A program made the position numbers and the translations under genes. Below, piece after piece: positions 6,147 to 6,214 of a DNA stretch of 6,214 nucleotides. This DNA is from Gammaproteobacteria bacterium. GTDB lineage: Bacteria > Pseudomonadota > Gammaproteobacteria > Magnimaribacterales > AG-339-G14. The notes beneath the pieces are model-generated. The model was not told where the DNA came from and made no database searches. It saw only the letters and a list, made by a program, of their open reading frames with translations. Where the stretch lies: positions 1 through 6,214 of the forward strand of contig NZFZ01000024.1 in assembly GCA_002689405.1 (NCBI GenBank), given 5' to 3'. Positions within the stretch are counted from its first letter, which is position 1; each line of letters begins with the position of its first letter.

Positions 6147-6214
6147 ATGGCTATAAAAAAATACACTGCAGAATTTCTCGGAACCTTTTTTTTAGTTGCC
6201 ACAGTTGTTGGCTC
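6147..6214 (+). CDS. MIP/aquaporin-family channel, 3'-truncated by window edge
   Basis: Only the first 22 codons and two further bases are present. The N-terminus MAIKKYTAEFLGTFFLVATV carries the family hallmark AEFLGT at the start of the first membrane helix, followed by VVG and the start of a Ser codon (TC). This resembles the MIP group often annotated simply as aquaporin family protein and sometimes linked to arsenic-resistance genes, more than AqpZ, which has a GGCGS-type sequence here. MIP proteins are inner-membrane pores for water, glycerol or uncharged metalloids such as arsenite; the NPA motifs and selectivity filter that would decide lie outside the window. ATG 6147 is chosen for the protein match; upstream there is only a weak TAAGAA as ribosome binding site. 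Phased Pho-box-like repeats upstream suggest induction by phosphate shortage. Confidence 0.75.
   Translation, partial: MAIKKYTAEFLGTFFLVATVVG

Overview
The window looks like a piece of an AT-rich (about one third G+C by eye) Gram-negative genome. The evidence is an outer-membrane porin with a signal peptide and a terminal Phe, plus a classical PhoB/PhoR pair. Compact spacing, overlapping genes, weak Shine-Dalgarno sites and lysine-rich proteins suggest a streamlined, probably marine, gammaproteobacterium (SAR86- or SUP05-like). The taxon is an inference and is not settled by the sequence.

Layout. Left (+ strand): the 3' part of a UDP-glucose 6-dehydrogenase gene (1-1032, start outside the window), then phoB (1040-1744) and phoR (1754-3100), packed 7 and 9 nt apart. 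Middle (- strand): a two-gene operon, ppk2 (4783-3953) then ppx (3960-3073). Its two genes overlap by 8 nt, and its 3' end overlaps the 3' end of phoR by 28 bp, tail to tail. Right (+ strand): a divergent 147-bp control region, a porin (4931-5881), a strong intrinsic terminator (5915-5951), a 195-bp leader region, and the first 22 codons of a MIP/aquaporin-family channel gene (6147 onward, cut by the window end).

How it fits together. PhoR and PhoB sense and respond to phosphate shortage, while PPK2 and Ppx handle polyphosphate. Two intergenic stretches, upstream of the porin and upstream of the MIP channel, each carry 11-bp-phased direct repeats that match the architecture of the PhoB operator (Pho box). 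The window therefore reads as a local phosphate-stress island: regulator and sensor, polyphosphate turnover, and two membrane channels that are probable PhoB targets. The porin control region also holds a perfect FNR-type dyad (TTGAT-N4-ATCAA). The ppk2 side has a promoter whose predicted transcription start falls on the start codon, i.e. a possibly leaderless mRNA.

No RNA genes, insertion sequences, CRISPR arrays or phage genes were seen. No gene-free stretch exceeds 300 bases. The most interesting points are the two phased Pho boxes, especially the one in front of the MIP channel, and the combined PhoB/FNR-like control region.
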